64,000 nt of DNA from Scenedesmus sp. ARA3 (GCA_004335835.1 RWJK01001514.1:8630-72629); one strand, 5' to 3'; shown: positions 22,729 through 34,950, counted from the first letter of the stretch. A program made the numbers and translations. The notes: generated by a model from the sequence alone, not told the origin.

Positions 22729-24360
22729 ATGGCGACTATTTTGCGCAGTCCGCTGCAAGCCGTTGTCATCGGCAGCGGCATGGCAGGCTTGGCCTGCAGC
22801 CAGATGCTCAGCAGGCACTTTGAAAAGGTGCTGCTGCTGGAGCGAGACAAGCTTCAACCCGCATGCGAAGATTCTGCAGTAGATATGTGCAAGGTGCGAT
22901 GTTGAAATCAAGAAACGCATCAAGCTGAGCTATAGGGCTATCAGGCCTGTTCCTGCAAAGCCATCCCTCCGGGACCATGCAGCCAGCAACTTAATGAACA
23001 TCTGCTGCCCACGCGCGCATGCACAGCACTTCAACCGATTGTAACACTGCTGTACGCCCTCCATCTGCCCTGCAGGACAAGCGTGCGCGGCGAGGAGTCT
23101 CTCAGGTACGCCACACCACAGTCAGGTGTCACACGAGTCATGCGTTCTGGTGTGGATGGCAATGCCGCTCATAATTAATGGCTGCCATGCTCTGCTGTTC
23201 GTGACGCAATCTGGCCCTGCCAAAACTCCATCAGATTGGGACACTACCTGCATGCAACCACGCCATTTTAGACTGCCGCTGGTAACTGTAGAGTGAGTGA
23301 GTGACTACCCAGGCTGCTCTGCAGCTCCTGGGTAAGTTAAGGCTAAGAGGGTGTGTGTGGCTGTAACTGTAGATAACTAGGGTTTGGGTGACCCGTGTTT
23401 GCTGTTGCATGTCAGTCGCATGCATCCCTTGCCCTCTTAGGCCCAACACCAAACTTAGTTCCACTGCAGCACCTAACCACAACCGCAAGCCACTGCAGCA
23501 CCTAACCACAGCCACACCTCACCCACTTGACCGCAAGCCTGCGCACTTGCAGCTCAGCTGCCATGCTGGGACTGCCCACACTGCTGCAGCGGCATCTGAT
23601 ATCCGGTAGCTGCAGCACCTTTACAAATAAGGAGGAAACTTCCTATGCCACTGGCACTACTGCCCTGCACTGCAACATCTTGGCTTATACCGCTCAATTC
23701 CTCTCATTCCAAGGCATATCTGGACGGGCTGTTGTCACTGAACAGTTTGCTCATTTGTCATGCAAACAGCTGGAGGATGCATACTGCTTGTAGTCACTGG
23801 TCCATCGTATGTCATCACTGGCAGAGTGAGAGTGCCAGTCAGGCTGACACCACTTGTGCTGCTGTCTGCTACTGCAGTACAATCAGATCCATGCCATGAC
23901 AGCACAAGGCCTCCGCACCTTTGACAGCATCTTTGATGGCAGGTGTGCCGCACAGCGCATGTGACAGTATCCAATGCTAGTCATCTGCAGCGCAGCAGCA
24001 CACCCACTGTACCTCAGCTGTCCTGCAGGTACCTCTGCGTGTACATCATGACCTGCATTGCCAAGCGGCCGTAGGCTTGCTGTCCAGCTGAGACAGTCCA
24101 TGTGTCAACTTTCAGTTGACAACTCTTGATTGACACATGGACTGTCTCAGGTGACAGCAAGCCTATTGGTGGTTGTTGGCTGCCAGAACCTCAACCGTAA
24201 AGCGACATGCTAACACTGCTGCCCGCAGACGCTTCATGGGAACTGCTGCACTGCATGCTGCGACTTGCAACAAGGCTTGCTGAGACATTGTTAGCCACGG
24301 CAAAAGTCAGGTGTGTTGGGGTTGTGCTCTGTCAGCCTGCCACTGCTTCCTGCCTTAATC

Positions 24361-24407
<47 letters not shown>

Positions 24408-25066
24408 AGGTACATCCCTGCACTGCGTGCTGCTGGCGGCAACATTGTGGACATGCTGCGCCAGTTCATGTTTTTCCACCCTGCAACTGGGCTGCGGCCC
24501 TGGGCACGCGCGGAGCACAGCAGGGAGCCAGTCCTGACAGCAGCATGCTCCAGGTGACTCACCTGTCTGTTTCGTAGACAGATGTATAAGAACGAATTTC
24601 AACTGCGCATGTTACAACGCAGATGTGGTGGTACGGTGAACTTGGAATGCTGCTGAGGTGGGATGCTGCCGACCTGACGCTGTTGTGCTTCTGTGGTACC
24701 TCACAACGCCCAGCACCATCAACTGGCTAACCCGTTTTGGTCGCCTGGTTTCTGTGCACCTGCTGTGTCAAGGCAGTACATGTACCATGGTAGCTTGTCA
24801 TGTTGCTGCTGTCTTGCCATACCTCTGCTGAGTGGTAGGAGGCGTGGAGGCGCATGAGGTATCCTCATCGCCACACACGTCCCCTTCCTTAGCTTACGCG
24901 GGTGTTCAGTGTGAACACACCACGCGTAGCTCACTCACTCACTCGCCGCCTCTGCTGTGATCAGGCACTTGCTGGAGAGCACTGCCAGGCAGCTGGTGGC
25001 TGAGAATGAGCGTGTGAGCATTCAGTACGGGGCCAGGGCTGCTGGGCTTGTACTGGAGGGGCTGCA

Positions 25067-25101
<35 letters not shown>

Positions 25102-28100
25102 AGGCTGCTGTGACTGGTGAGTCAGCGGAGAGAGTGCTTGATCTGTTTCTCACACCTGACATGGAAAGCCATGCTGGCCCAAATTCTTGGACTAGTGGCT
25201 CATCCCGCACCCTCCACAACAGCTTGTACAAGCTGATGCCTATCGCTTCATAGATAGCTAGCATGCCTCTAACTCAAACAATGTGAGTTGCACGCTGACC
25301 TAGCAAACAAGATGTGTTGCGTGCAGGTGTGGCGCTTGATGACGGCAGCCAGCTGCCTGCTGGCCTGGTGGTGGACTGCAGCGGGCGCGGCTCGCCGCTG
25401 CCTGACTGGCTTGCCTCATCCTCTGCAGCAGCTTGTACCAGCTGATTTGCCCCCCTTTTTCCATTTGATTGCTAGTCAAAATCACCATTGTGCTGTCAAC
25501 TTTCACTGACTTGAACTGCACAAATGCAAAGTAAGTCGATTTGTGTTGCGTGCAGGTGTGGTACTTGATGACAGCAGCCAACTACCTGCCTGCTTGGTGG
25601 TGGACTGCAGCGGGCGCGGCTCGCCACTGCCCGGCTGGCTGGCTGCTGCTGGCCTGCAGCGGCCGCGCGTATCACGCGCCAGCTGCAACACAGGCTACGC
25701 AGGATGGTGAGCATGTACAAGCATCCCATGGATGTAGATGGTGTGTGCTTGATTGTATCACTTTCTGGTTTTGCATACTGGTACGCATAACCTCAGCCTG
25801 GCTTTCTGCAACATGGGCTGCGCAGGCTGGTGAGAGATTGGCGGCTTGGTTGATCAGATGGCTGTACTGTGCTGGCCATTGCTGGCAGTTGTTTAGTGTT
25901 GTGCTAGGGCTGATGTCGCCAATGCTAAAGGCATGGAAGGAGACATAGTGATGGCAGAAACAGAAGCCGTATGGTGGGCAGGACTGCGTCTGTAACGAAT
26001 GACGTTGAGTTCCCAGTTGCCCACCTGCATGCTAGTGCAGCTTGCGTGCTGCCCTGCTGTACTGCTGTTCTGACGTCAGTCCTATTGCCTTCTGCCCTGC
26101 TATCCTGCTGTCCTGCTGTTCCGCTGTCCGGCTGTGCTGCTGCAGGCTGGTGCGGTTGGCGCCTCACATTGAAGCTGAGCTGGCAGCAGCAGATGTGCAT
26201 GGCATGGCAGCAGTGGCAGTGCCCCTTCAGCCTACTTTTGCCTTCATCATGAGGCTGGAGGGGGGCCTGTGGCCTGCTGTACTGCTGTCCTGCTGTACTG
26301 ACGTCTGTCCTGTTATCCTGCTGTCCTGCTGTCCTGCTGTCCTGCTGTCCTGCTATCATGCTGTCCTGCTTTTCCGCTCTCGTGCTGTGCTGCTGCAGGC
26401 TGGTGCGTCTAGCCCCTCACATTGAAGCTGAGCTGGCAGCAGCAGACGTGCATGGCGTGGCAGCAGTGGCTGTGCCACCTGAGCCCACTTTTGCCCTCAT
26501 CATGAGGCTGGAGGGGGGCCTGTGGATGGCATCTGTAGGGGGTCACCAGGGGGTGCAGCCTGACCGGGATGAGGCGCAGCTGCTGCAGTTTGCACGCGAG
26601 GTGAGGTGTTTAGCTGTACAAAGCACAATGATTATGATAACGCACACGCTGTATATATGCATATGCCAAAGTTCAGTCTTCCGTGTGTGCTCTTCAACCA
26701 ACTTCCGTGTTTGCCGCAAATGTTTGAGGGCCCAGCTTTGCACTCATCTGCAGCGGCTGTGGCACCCTGGCCCAGGCCACCTGCTGGCCAGCCCCCCCAT
26801 GCTGGCGCCGCTTGCTGTCTTCACATCAGCAGATCTGCCACAAACCACGCCATATCTTGTGTTTTGTTGTGAATTGTGCTCTGTAGAGGCTGTGGCACCC
26901 GGGGCCAGGCCACCTGCTGGCTGGCTCCACCATGCTGGCAACTGTTACAGCCCTGTTATGCACGTCACACACCATGTCACACATTGTGGTTTCTGCAGAG
27001 GCTGTGGCACCCCGTCCCAGGCCACCTGCTGGCTGGCTCCACCATGCTGGCCCCCCCCTGCTGTCTTCAACGGCCTCAGATCTGCCACAGCCCACACCAT
27101 ATCTCCGTTTTGTCGTACAATTCTGCTTTTTTCTGCAGAGGCTGTGGCACCCTGGCCCAGGCCACCTGCTGGCCGGCTCGACCATGCTGGCCCCCCTGCT
27201 GTCTCCAACGGCCTCAGATCTGTCACAAACCACACCGTGTCTTGTGTATGTTGCACAATTCTGCTACATTTCATGCTGCAGCGGCTGTGGCACCCTGGCG
27301 CCGGGCGCCAGCTGGGCGGCTCCTCCATGCTGGCCCCGCCTGCTGTCTCTGATGAACAACAACTCCTGCCAACCACACCACGCCTTGTGATTTTGCACAA
27401 TTCTGCTTCTCTGCAGCGGCTGTGGCACCCTGGCGCAGGCCGGCTGCTGGCTAGCTCGGGCATGCTAGCAACTGTTACAGCCCTGTTATGCACGTCACAC
27501 ACCATGTCAAATATTGTGGTTTCTGCAGAGGCTGTGGCACCCTGGCCCAGGCCACCTGCTGGCTGGCTCCTCCATGCTGGCGCCGCCTGCAGTCTTCAAC
27601 GGCCTCAGCAGCACCTGGCGCCACTATGAGGAGATAGACCTGCCAGAAGGACTGCTGGTGCTGGGGGACTCCATCTGCTCCTTCTCGCCTGTCTACGGTG
27701 GGTGGGGGTAAACTGCGTGTTGTTTTCAGGTTTAAACAATGCAAAAATGACACACACGAGCACTGTGCTAGCAGCTGTCTGCTGTTTTCAACGGCCTCAG
27801 CAGCACCTGGCGCCACTACGAGGAGATAGACCTGCCAGAAGGACTGCTGGTGCTGGGCGACTCCATATGCTCCTTCTCCCCTGTCTACGGTGGGTGGGTG
27901 TTGATTACCTTCTTAAGCACATGGAAGAGGTCCTCATTATGTGAGACATGTCCCTGCATTGATACTGGGAGGTCAACCTGCCGCATGGCCTGCTGGTGCT
28001 GAGTGACTCCACCCGCTCCTTCTCCCCTGTCTACGGTGGGTGGGGGTGGGAAGCCTGTGGAAAAAGTGTACTTATGCAAAATATGACACATCTCTGCACT

Positions 28101-28357
28101 GTGCTAGCAGCTCCTGCATGCTGACAGCTTGACAAGGTGGCACCTCTGGCTCCTGGCACACAGCTTGAAAAACATAACTGGGCTGCGTAGCTATGCCGAG
28201 CAAAGTTGACAAATGAGGGCAACTGCTTGCGTTGCCGCTTTTCAGGTCAAGGCATGACAGTAGCAGCTCAAGAGATCTCTGCGCTGCACAAGCTGCTGCT
28301 GCAGCGCGCAGCGCGCCACCCGGCATCCTTTGCAGCAGCAAACACACACGCACCCAA

Positions 28358-28432
<75 letters not shown>

Positions 28433-29399
28433 TGATGCAAGGCGGTGGCTGCAGGGACTGCCAAATGAGCTGCAGCAGGCTGTACTGCCGACAGTCAAAG
28501 ATGCCTGGCGGCTGTCAGTCGGCAATGACAGCAAGTTTGAAGGCTTTGTTAGTAACGATGTAACACTGGGAGGGCTGGGCGGCAGCAGCAGCATTGCGCA
28601 GTTTGCTGCAAGCAAGGTGGAAGCAGTGCTGCTGGGGTACATGAGCAGCCTGTTTGAGACAGCAGCGCATGAGCCTGCGGTAAGCATGTGTTTGTCTGGC
28701 AGCAAGCAATGCACATTATCAAGCAGTGGTGGACATAAGAGGCCAAACAGGACACTCCTGCAAAGCATAGTGATGCAGCTTCTTACATGTAAAGTCGCTC
28801 CTTGTACATGTTGAGAATGGCATTGTTATCACAGGATCATTGAACACAATACAGCTGTTCACCTGGCGTGTTGTTGGCATCTCTTCGTTGTCAGCTCTGG
28901 TATCCACGGCAGAGTGCACTGCACCAATAACGCAACGTTTGTTGACTGTTATGCTTTGCAGGTTTTTGAGCGTGTGCTGCGTGTGCTGCACCTGCTGGAC
29001 CAGCCTCAGGCCCTGCTGCACCCCAGCCTGCTGCTCAAAGTGCTGAAGCACCACGCTGCTGCCTGGCTGGCACCAACAGCGGCACCAACAGCAGCTGCTG
29101 CTGCACTGGCTTCAGCAGGACATGCCAGTGCAGCAACAAGCTGCGGTGCTGCAGAGTCTGTTGATAGCAGTGTTGCTGGCAGCAACAGCAGCAGCGGCAG
29201 TGTAAGCGGCAATGTTTTGGGGTCTGCTGAAGGAGCTGCCTGTGCAGCTGGATCAACTGGGTGTGAGACAGCAGCAGCAGCAGCAACAGGTTGGGAGGGC
29301 CACACAGGCCTGCTGCAGATGCTGGGGGTGCTGGGAGGTGGTGCACATGAGCACTCTGTGATGAGATCTGACGCTTCTGAGATGCCTGCGGGATCCTAA
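22729..29399 (+). CDS. FAD-dependent monooxygenase-like oxidoreductase
   Basis: Ten exons keep frame: 22729-22893, 23076-23105, 23878-23942, 24410-24553, 24965-25116, 25556-25706, 26399-26600, 27529-27697, 28246-28679 and 28962-29399, giving 649 residues. It starts with a dinucleotide-binding fold (AVVIGSGMAGLACSQML, then VLLLERD). The middle has LDDSSQLPACLVVDCSGRGS, and the FAD ribityl-binding motif is LVLGDSICSFSPVYGQGMT (Gly349-Asp350). The order matches UbiH/squalene-epoxidase-like flavin monooxygenases. The substrate is unknown. Exon 9 has a 23-unit CAG run encoding poly-Ser and continues with a helical extension; the C-terminal ~140 residues are Ala/Ser-rich. Exons 6, 7 and 8 are each preceded by truncated copies of their own acceptor side (six copies before exon 8), and exons 6 and 8 are followed by donor copies. 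I chose the last acceptor copy and first donor copy in each case because only these give full exons in frame. Confidence 0.85.
24073..24164. repeat. Intronic inverted repeat, ~35-bp arms and ~20-base loop
   Basis: The left arm (24073-24108) starts AGGCTTGCTGTC and ends CATGTGTCAA. The right arm (about 24130-24164) is its reverse complement except at two or three bases. The predicted RNA stem-loop lies in intron 3 of the FAD monooxygenase gene. It resembles a miniature inverted-repeat element or a hairpin RNA source. No flanking target duplication was verified. Confidence 0.85.
24364..24409 (+). repeat. (CTG)n run ending in an acceptor
   Basis: About 14-15 CTG units end in CAG; exon 4 of the FAD monooxygenase gene starts at 24410. 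Confidence 0.95.
25313..25646 (+). repeat. Tandem copies of FAD gene exon 6 acceptor side
   Basis: About 105 bp including the acceptor and the exon start (GVxLDDxSQLPAxLVVDCSGRGSPLP) is present at 25327 and 25556, period 229 bp. The first copy hits a stop after a divergent tail; the second continues to the real donor at 25707. That donor region is itself echoed, with a GTGAGA at 25830. Confidence 0.9.
26120..26526 (+). repeat. Tandem copies of FAD gene exon 7 acceptor side, with TCCTGCTG octamers
   Basis: About 130 bp of exon 7 plus its acceptor occurs at 26146 and 26399, period 253 bp. The first copy runs into an array of TCCTGCTG-like octamers (about 26270-26370); a similar array precedes it. 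Only the second copy continues to the donor at 26601. Confidence 0.9.
26743..27590 (+). repeat. Seven tandem copies of FAD gene exon 8 acceptor and exon start
   Basis: Copies of an acceptor (CTGCAG or CTGTAG) followed by (A/C)GGCTGTGGCACCC begin at 26754, 26887, 26999, 27139, 27282, 27417 and 27529, with periods of 112-143 bp. Each copy holds ~50-90 bases of exon-like sequence and then diverges. Only the seventh (27529) continues into the rest of the exon. Confidence 0.95.
27590..28040 (+). repeat. Three tandem copies of FAD gene exon 8 3' end and donor
   Basis: The segment encoding LPEGLLVLGDSICSFSPVYG and its GTGGGTGG donor occurs with donors at 27698 (real), 27890 and 28036. The second copy is nearly identical; the third is diverged and shorter. 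Confidence 0.92.
28361..28430 (+). repeat. Coding (CAG)23 run giving poly-Ser
   Basis: A perfect CAG tract inside exon 9 of the FAD monooxygenase gene is read in the AGC frame as poly-Ser. It is the exonic, opposite-polarity counterpart of the intronic CTG runs. Confidence 0.92.
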
Positions 29400-29495
29400 T
29401 GGTGTACCAGGCCATGGCTTCAGCCTTTACATCAAAAATTTGGATAGGAAAAGGCATGGCCGTGCTTGCCATATGTACAGCACACGTGTGCGCAG

Positions 29496-29500
29496 TGTAA
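29496..29500 (+). terminator. TGTAA polyadenylation motif, FAD monooxygenase gene
   Basis: It lies ~97 bp after the stop codon on the sense strand. Use is inferred from position and known algal practice. Confidence 0.5.
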
Positions 29501-30462
29501 ATTGCATGGGGTCATCAAGTTGATCAAAGGCAGATCATAATGTGTACCGCTGCATGCTGTGTTTGACAGCAGTTTGTACCATAGCTTTTGCAGCAACAGC
29601 CTGTTGCTTTTTTCCGCCAGACTGGTTTATAAATCACCTGTACATCTGTTGTGGTATTGGCAATCGCTCTGGCTGCAGCTGCAGCACGAGAGCCTCTCGC
29701 TGACTGCCGCTGCCACGCCGCCATTGCAACCTGAAACTGTGGGCTCTATCAGATCGCAGCCTTTTGTGGTTGCATCACTGAGCATGCTACTTTGCACTAA
29801 GCGTGCCTGGCTTGGTGTTGTAGGTGTGAATGTTGCAATCATAACCTGTTGCACTGGCATGCCCACCATGCTAGCTTTCTCTGCTGCAAGTGCCTGCTTT
29901 TGTAAAAGATAACAACACACGCAACATAGGTGTTCAAGACTAGATGGTAAGGCCATTTGATTCAAAAGCAGGCACGTGGCTGCGCTTGCCTGCGGCGGCG
30001 GGTGCCGTGCAGAATGCTTGCGAGAGGCAGGGTTTGCACGACACCTTGGGCACACAGCATTGCCATGTTACCAACTGCCCCTCCTTGCAGCTCTCCCACA
30101 GCACGCACCACAACTTCACAGATGTCCAAAACTGGTAGGGTATCAACTCGTGTGGCACAAACAACCGCACAAGTACAACAGCTACAAGCGGTCCACATAG
30201 GCAGGCTCTACGCTATGAATGCATCTCAACTTGGGATGTATAGTAGTTTTCAAGCAACCAAAGCATAGCTTGGACCAGCGACCAAAGAATTGATGGCTGT
30301 GGCACAGCCATCTACTGTTGCATAAACCTTTCAAGCAATGCTTTACGCCAGCGACGCTTTCTGCTTCCAGTGCCACGCCAAACACAAACACAAACAACAC
30401 TGCGGAGGGTGTCTGCGTACATGTCGCCTTTGATTGTCCCTGCATCAGTTCCCCAAACATGC

Positions 30463-30467
30463 TTACA
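30463..30467 (-). terminator. TGTAA polyadenylation motif, coiled-coil gene
   Basis: The sense-strand TGTAA lies ~105 bp after the stop at 30572. Its use is inferred. Confidence 0.45.
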
Positions 30468-30571
30468 CTGTTCTGTCCATATGTGTGCCATGTGCAGCCA
30501 ACCAACATGTCAAGCAGACTAGTTTGGTACCTGCACGACAGTTGCCAAGGTTTGTCAGTGGCAACAATGCA

Positions 30572-33500
30572 TCAGGGCCTGCTGCCCCTAGCCTTCCTTC
30601 CCAGGCGTGCTGAGCCGCATGCTGAGGCTGCTACTACTGCTCCCGCTGCTGTTGCTGCTCCAAAGAAACCAGCCGCTGACACAGAGACACCCCACTTCCA
30701 AAGAAAGCAGTACGGAAGTGGCCACAGCCGGGCAGCGTGTGTGACCAGCCCCCGCTTGGTTTCAGCAGGCTCCAGCCCAGCAGCAGCAGCAGCAGCAGTG
30801 GCTGGCACGCTTGTGCTGCCGCTGCTGCTGGCTGCATTCACACCTTCACTGCTGACACCCTGCTGTCCCAAGGAGCCATCAGAGCCCTTCCCAGGGTGTC
30901 TACTGGAAGGAGCAGGATCAACAGCAGCAGCAGCAGCAGCAGCTGCAACTGCAGCACCAGCGCTGCTGCTGCTGCTGCTGCTGTGGTGGCTGTCATTTGT
31001 GCCGCTGCTGCCCTTGTTCCTTACTGCCTGCCAATCCTCAACTGCTGGTGGCATTGCCTTGGTCAGAGCGACCAACTCCTTTACATGGTCTGCAAAGGTA
31101 CAGCACAAGCTCGCCAACTGCTTCCCTGCTGCAATCCTAGCAATTGCGGCTTGTGCAGCAGCTGGCATGATTGGGTGGTGCTGCCTCTTGGCGCGTTCCT
31201 CAATTGTTCGCAGTGTCTGCTGTATCTGCTCTAGCTGACCCGACATGCCTTCAAACTTGTCAATGCTGCGCTCCAGCCTGCCTTGCGTCAAGCGAATTGG
31301 GGTCTGGGCTTTTCTGAGGCAGGTCTTGAGCTGCTGGCGCACACTCTCCAGCTCCTGGTTCAAGGACTTGATGTGCTTGTTCTTGGAGGCTTGAAGCTCC
31401 GCGTACTACAGCAGGGGTGAAGAGCATTAAGTGACCAAGTGCACAGGCCAACAACAGGCAGTGCAGCCGCCAGGCATCACAGAACATGCCCATAACGGCC
31501 ACAATGTACAGCCGTTGCACAGCTCTGGGCTGCACAAGTTGGCCATCAAAGCTGAGCTGGCAGGTTGAATAGTACCCTAAGCAGCAGCATAACGATGTTA
31601 CATCAGCACCCGAGGACAGCAGCACCGCTGGCGTTAAAGGGCTTGCTTGAGCAGGTGTGCCGCACAGCGGCGCTGGTTGATGGTCAATCTGGAAGGTGCA
31701 GCACTCTCACCTTTGCAGCGGCCTCGTACAGCTGCTTTTGCAGCTGCACCCCGCTGCTTTGCTGCTGCGCCAGCTGCTGGTGCAGCAAAGCCTGTGCCTC
31801 CACATTGCTCTCAGCATTCGCCCTGCTGTCCTCTGCATCTGCTGCAACACATAGCTGTTGCTCAAGCTGCAGCAAGGGCCGCTGCTGCTGCGCCGCCTGC
31901 TGCTGCAGCCATGCTCTCGCCTTCACAGGCCTCTTAACAACCCTTACAACACTGTTGTTTTCTGGCGCCGCTGACGTTATGGCTGCTGCAGCGTTGTTGG
32001 CCCCTGCAGCTGTTGCAGCAGCAGCAACCTCCTGCAAGCGCTCCTGCAAAGCAGCACGCTCACCGCGCAAGCCCTGCAGCTGCATAGCTGCCTCCACCGC
32101 CTGCTGCCTGGCTACCGCAGCACCATTTTCTATTAATGCAATCTTCTCTTTGGCTCCCTGCAGCTGCACTGTCAGCTCCTGCATGTGCTGCCGCGACCTC
32201 GCAGCAGCCCAACTCTCCAGCTGCACCCGCTGCTGTGCAGCTGCCAGCTCTGCTCGCAGTGCTCTCACACTGGACTGCGCCTCCTGCAGCTGTGCTGTCA
32301 GCACTAGCACCTGCTTGCTTGCGCCTTCACAGCCGGCACAGACGTAAGGCCGACCACAGTCGTTGCTGCTGCTAGTGTCGGCTATAAGTCGATGGGGGAG
32401 GCCAGCAGCATGATGTGCTGGCTGCTTGCTGTGGTAGCCAAAGCCGTTGCTGCCCTCAAGTCGGTATTGCTTGTCCTCTCCCTGGAGTGGCCTCACGCCA
32501 CTGCCACAGCCGCCCTGCTGCTGCTGTCTAGTGCTGTTTGTAATCAATGTCCATGCAGCTTCTTCCTGCAGGGCCTGCTGGTCACAAGCTTCATTGTCGT
32601 CATTGATGTATGCGTGCTGCGGCACAGGCCTTGCCATATCCACCGTCGCCTGCCTTATAACGGCAGCCTCTGACAGCAGCTGCCTTGCGCTGGACTGTAT
32701 GGGGTTGAAGGGCAACTGCGGGGGAGGAATGGTAAGGAGTGAAGCAAGTGAAGCAGTTTTCAGAAAGCAGGGGCACAGCAGGAACAACAAGGAAAGGTGC
32801 AGGGAGCTGTGTGCGCAAGCAAGCATCAGAGGGCTGGTATGCACAGCGTAGGACAGCAGAATGTACTGAGTGCCAGGCACTGTGCTATGTGCTGCATGGT
32901 AACCAATTTCGCGCGGCACATTGCAACAACTGACCAGCATACCGCTGTCCCGACTAAACCAACTTGTTGACAAATGTACGGCCCCTGACGTGCCATGATC
33001 TGCCTCACCTGCTGCTGTTCTGAAAACTGGTTGTCTGAAGGTTGAACAGTAGGCTGCAGCAGCAGGTGGCCAGGCAGGGATGCCTTGGTTGCTGCAGTCT
33101 GCCAGCTGGGCTGGCTGCTGTGGTATAGTGGCTGTGGCGAGGATTCAGCAAATCCAAATTCCTGCAAGTCGCGAGGCGAGGGTAGCTTGCTGTAGCCACC
33201 TGTGCCTTGCCAGGCTGCGTTGACTGCTGTGCTGGCAGCGTGGATCGCAGGCTCTACTGTTGAGGCTGCAGGGGGTGGCGATGCTGGCTGTGGTGCTGTT
33301 GTAATTGCTGTACATGAGGTGCTGCCAAGTGTTGCTTTGACCCTAGGTTTGACCTGGGGGTTCCATAGCGATGATGACAGTTGCTGGGTGGTGGTGGTGG
33401 TGGTGTCTGACATTGGAGGCGTAGCTGAAGAGGAGTAGGCACAGGATGATGAGCTGTAGTATGCGATTGGGTTCATTGCTACTGCTGTGGGCTCCGGGCT

Positions 33501-33878
33501 GGGAGGGTAGAACCTTGAGGGTACCCCAAAAGATGCAGCTACTGCAGCAGTGAGCTCTGCAACTTCTCCTGCAAGTGTCTGCTGCTGTTGTGCAGGACAC
33601 TGACCCCACAGTGAGTATGTTTCCAGTGGTCCTTCTGCACCAGAATACACTCCCTCCATGTGACTGTATGTTGCTGCTGCGTCGTCATGTGCTGCTGTGG
33701 TACCTGTTGGTGTCAGGTCCGTCTGTCCCTGCTCGGTCATTAGGGCTGCCAATGAGTGCTGGGAGCAGTGACTGGGCTGCTGCTGCTGGTTGATGCTGCA
33801 GCTGCCCATACAAAAGCTACGGGCAGCTGGATTGAGTGGCTTGTGCATGGTGCTCCTGTTGGACGAGTTGGGTGGCAT
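30572..33878 (-). CDS. Large coiled-coil protein, function unknown
   Basis: I do not recognise the family. Three exons keep frame: 33878-33009, 32715-31711 and 31405-30572, giving 902 residues. The first ~300 residues are low in charge and rich in Pro, Ser, Thr and Gln, likely disordered. A CAGCEG segment with one Cys pair precedes a coiled coil of roughly residues 420-620, with heptad-like Leu/Ala spacing (LTAQLQEAQ, LRAELAAAQQRVQLE, LRGERAALQERLQE). A second helical part follows in exon 3 (LNQELESVRQQLKTCLRK, MSGQLEQIQQTLRTIEERAK). The C-terminus has poly-Ala/Ser stretches and ends with a hydrophobic segment around residues 860-895 that could be a tail anchor. The ATG at 33878 is the first in a long open frame. 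A scaffold or tether role is possible but only a guess. Confidence 0.75.
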
Positions 33879-34950
33879 AAAGGTCGGCTAGGAAGGGATG
33901 GGAGCGTGCTGAAGACTGCATGCAGTCTGTCTGCGTAGTGAACTGCAGTGGCTCAGTGCTGGAATGTTGCTGCATCACAGCAACAGGTGCAGCGCCGACT
34001 GCTGCCGTGCTTCAGTTTCAGACTCACCTGTTAGTTTGAAATGCAAAACAAGAAGCAATGACAGCGACCACAGCACAACCATCGACAGTGGGCCAACATC
34101 AGGATAGAACTCATCAAGATACGCGACGGGCGGCGTTGACCTCAAACGAGAGCTCTGAAAATAGCCTGTTATTTCTCAAAGGATACATTATCGACACGAA
34201 CGTGCGGGTACTTTGCTATCTGTCAACTAGGGCTTCCCAAGTGTTACAGTTGCAACGGTCAGGAGCAATGCATTGCATGCGAAAAACCGTACGAGGTGCG
34301 CACAGTGAATGCTCTCCTCAGACGGAGAGACTGTTGCAGGATCACCTCAACCGGCGCAGCTTGAGCCGTTGTAATCACTTGCCAGTCCTGGCACCACCTG
34401 GCACCTGGTGTCCATCTGGCGTCGATTTGAACAATTGGCTGGGTAGGGTTCAGCTGTTGACAGAGAGCTGTGCATCCCTTGTCAAGAGTCAACCTGTTCA
34501 GGTGCTGGTGTTTTTTGGCAATCCGTCCACTCAGTAATTGCATACGACGCTTACAACCCACCTGTGCCACAAATATGTGTTTTAACCGCAAAAAGAGGAT
34601 CTGTGTTGCTGAACGGATCCCAATCGCACGCATCATGCAATATAAGCTGAAGAGAGAGTAGTGAGTCAAGTGCACAACATGTACGCCTGTCATGGCTAAC
34701 GGTACGTCCAGTTGTCCAACGGGACATGAGCTACCTGCTGTAAATGTTGCTGACATGTGACAGGACAAGACGAACACACAATACAAAACATCATGGCCAA
34801 CTTGATGTGCATATACTAATGCTATGCCATAACTGTTATGCAGTGCACATACATCAACACACCAACCCAAGCAGCCGCGCTGTGCAGAGCTGCGCTGTGT
34901 ACTGCTGCTGCTGCTGCTAACTGCCCTCGCCCTGGGGTTACACCTCTCCC
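33879..34950. other. Intergenic, no gene seen
   Basis: This is the 5' flank of the coiled-coil gene and the 3' flank of the first UBC-PARP copy. It is poor in triplet repeats and relatively A/T-rich. Open frames here have no recognisable similarity. Confidence 0.5.

Larger units (their letters stand above)
29400..30571. other. Convergent intergenic region, no gene seen
   Basis: It holds the 3' flanks of the FAD gene (TGTAA at 29496-29500) and the coiled-coil gene (TTACA, i.e. TGTAA on the minus strand, at 30463-30467). Open frames of 100-140 residues here on both strands show no family similarity. Confidence 0.5.

Noticed and set aside
25327..25480. First copy of FAD gene exon 6 as a mutually exclusive exon
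   Set aside because: It reads into a stop after LPDWLASSSAAACTS and has no in-phase donor before it; better seen as a truncated echo.
25925..26359. Minus-strand QQDSRTAG-type repeat protein
   Set aside because: It is the reverse strand of TCCTGCTG octamers lying in introns of the FAD gene.
26826..27505. Long minus-strand frames opposite the FAD gene
   Set aside because: They are shadows of the seven-copy exon 8 array; their repeated peptides follow the repeat period, and no minus-strand splice pattern fits.
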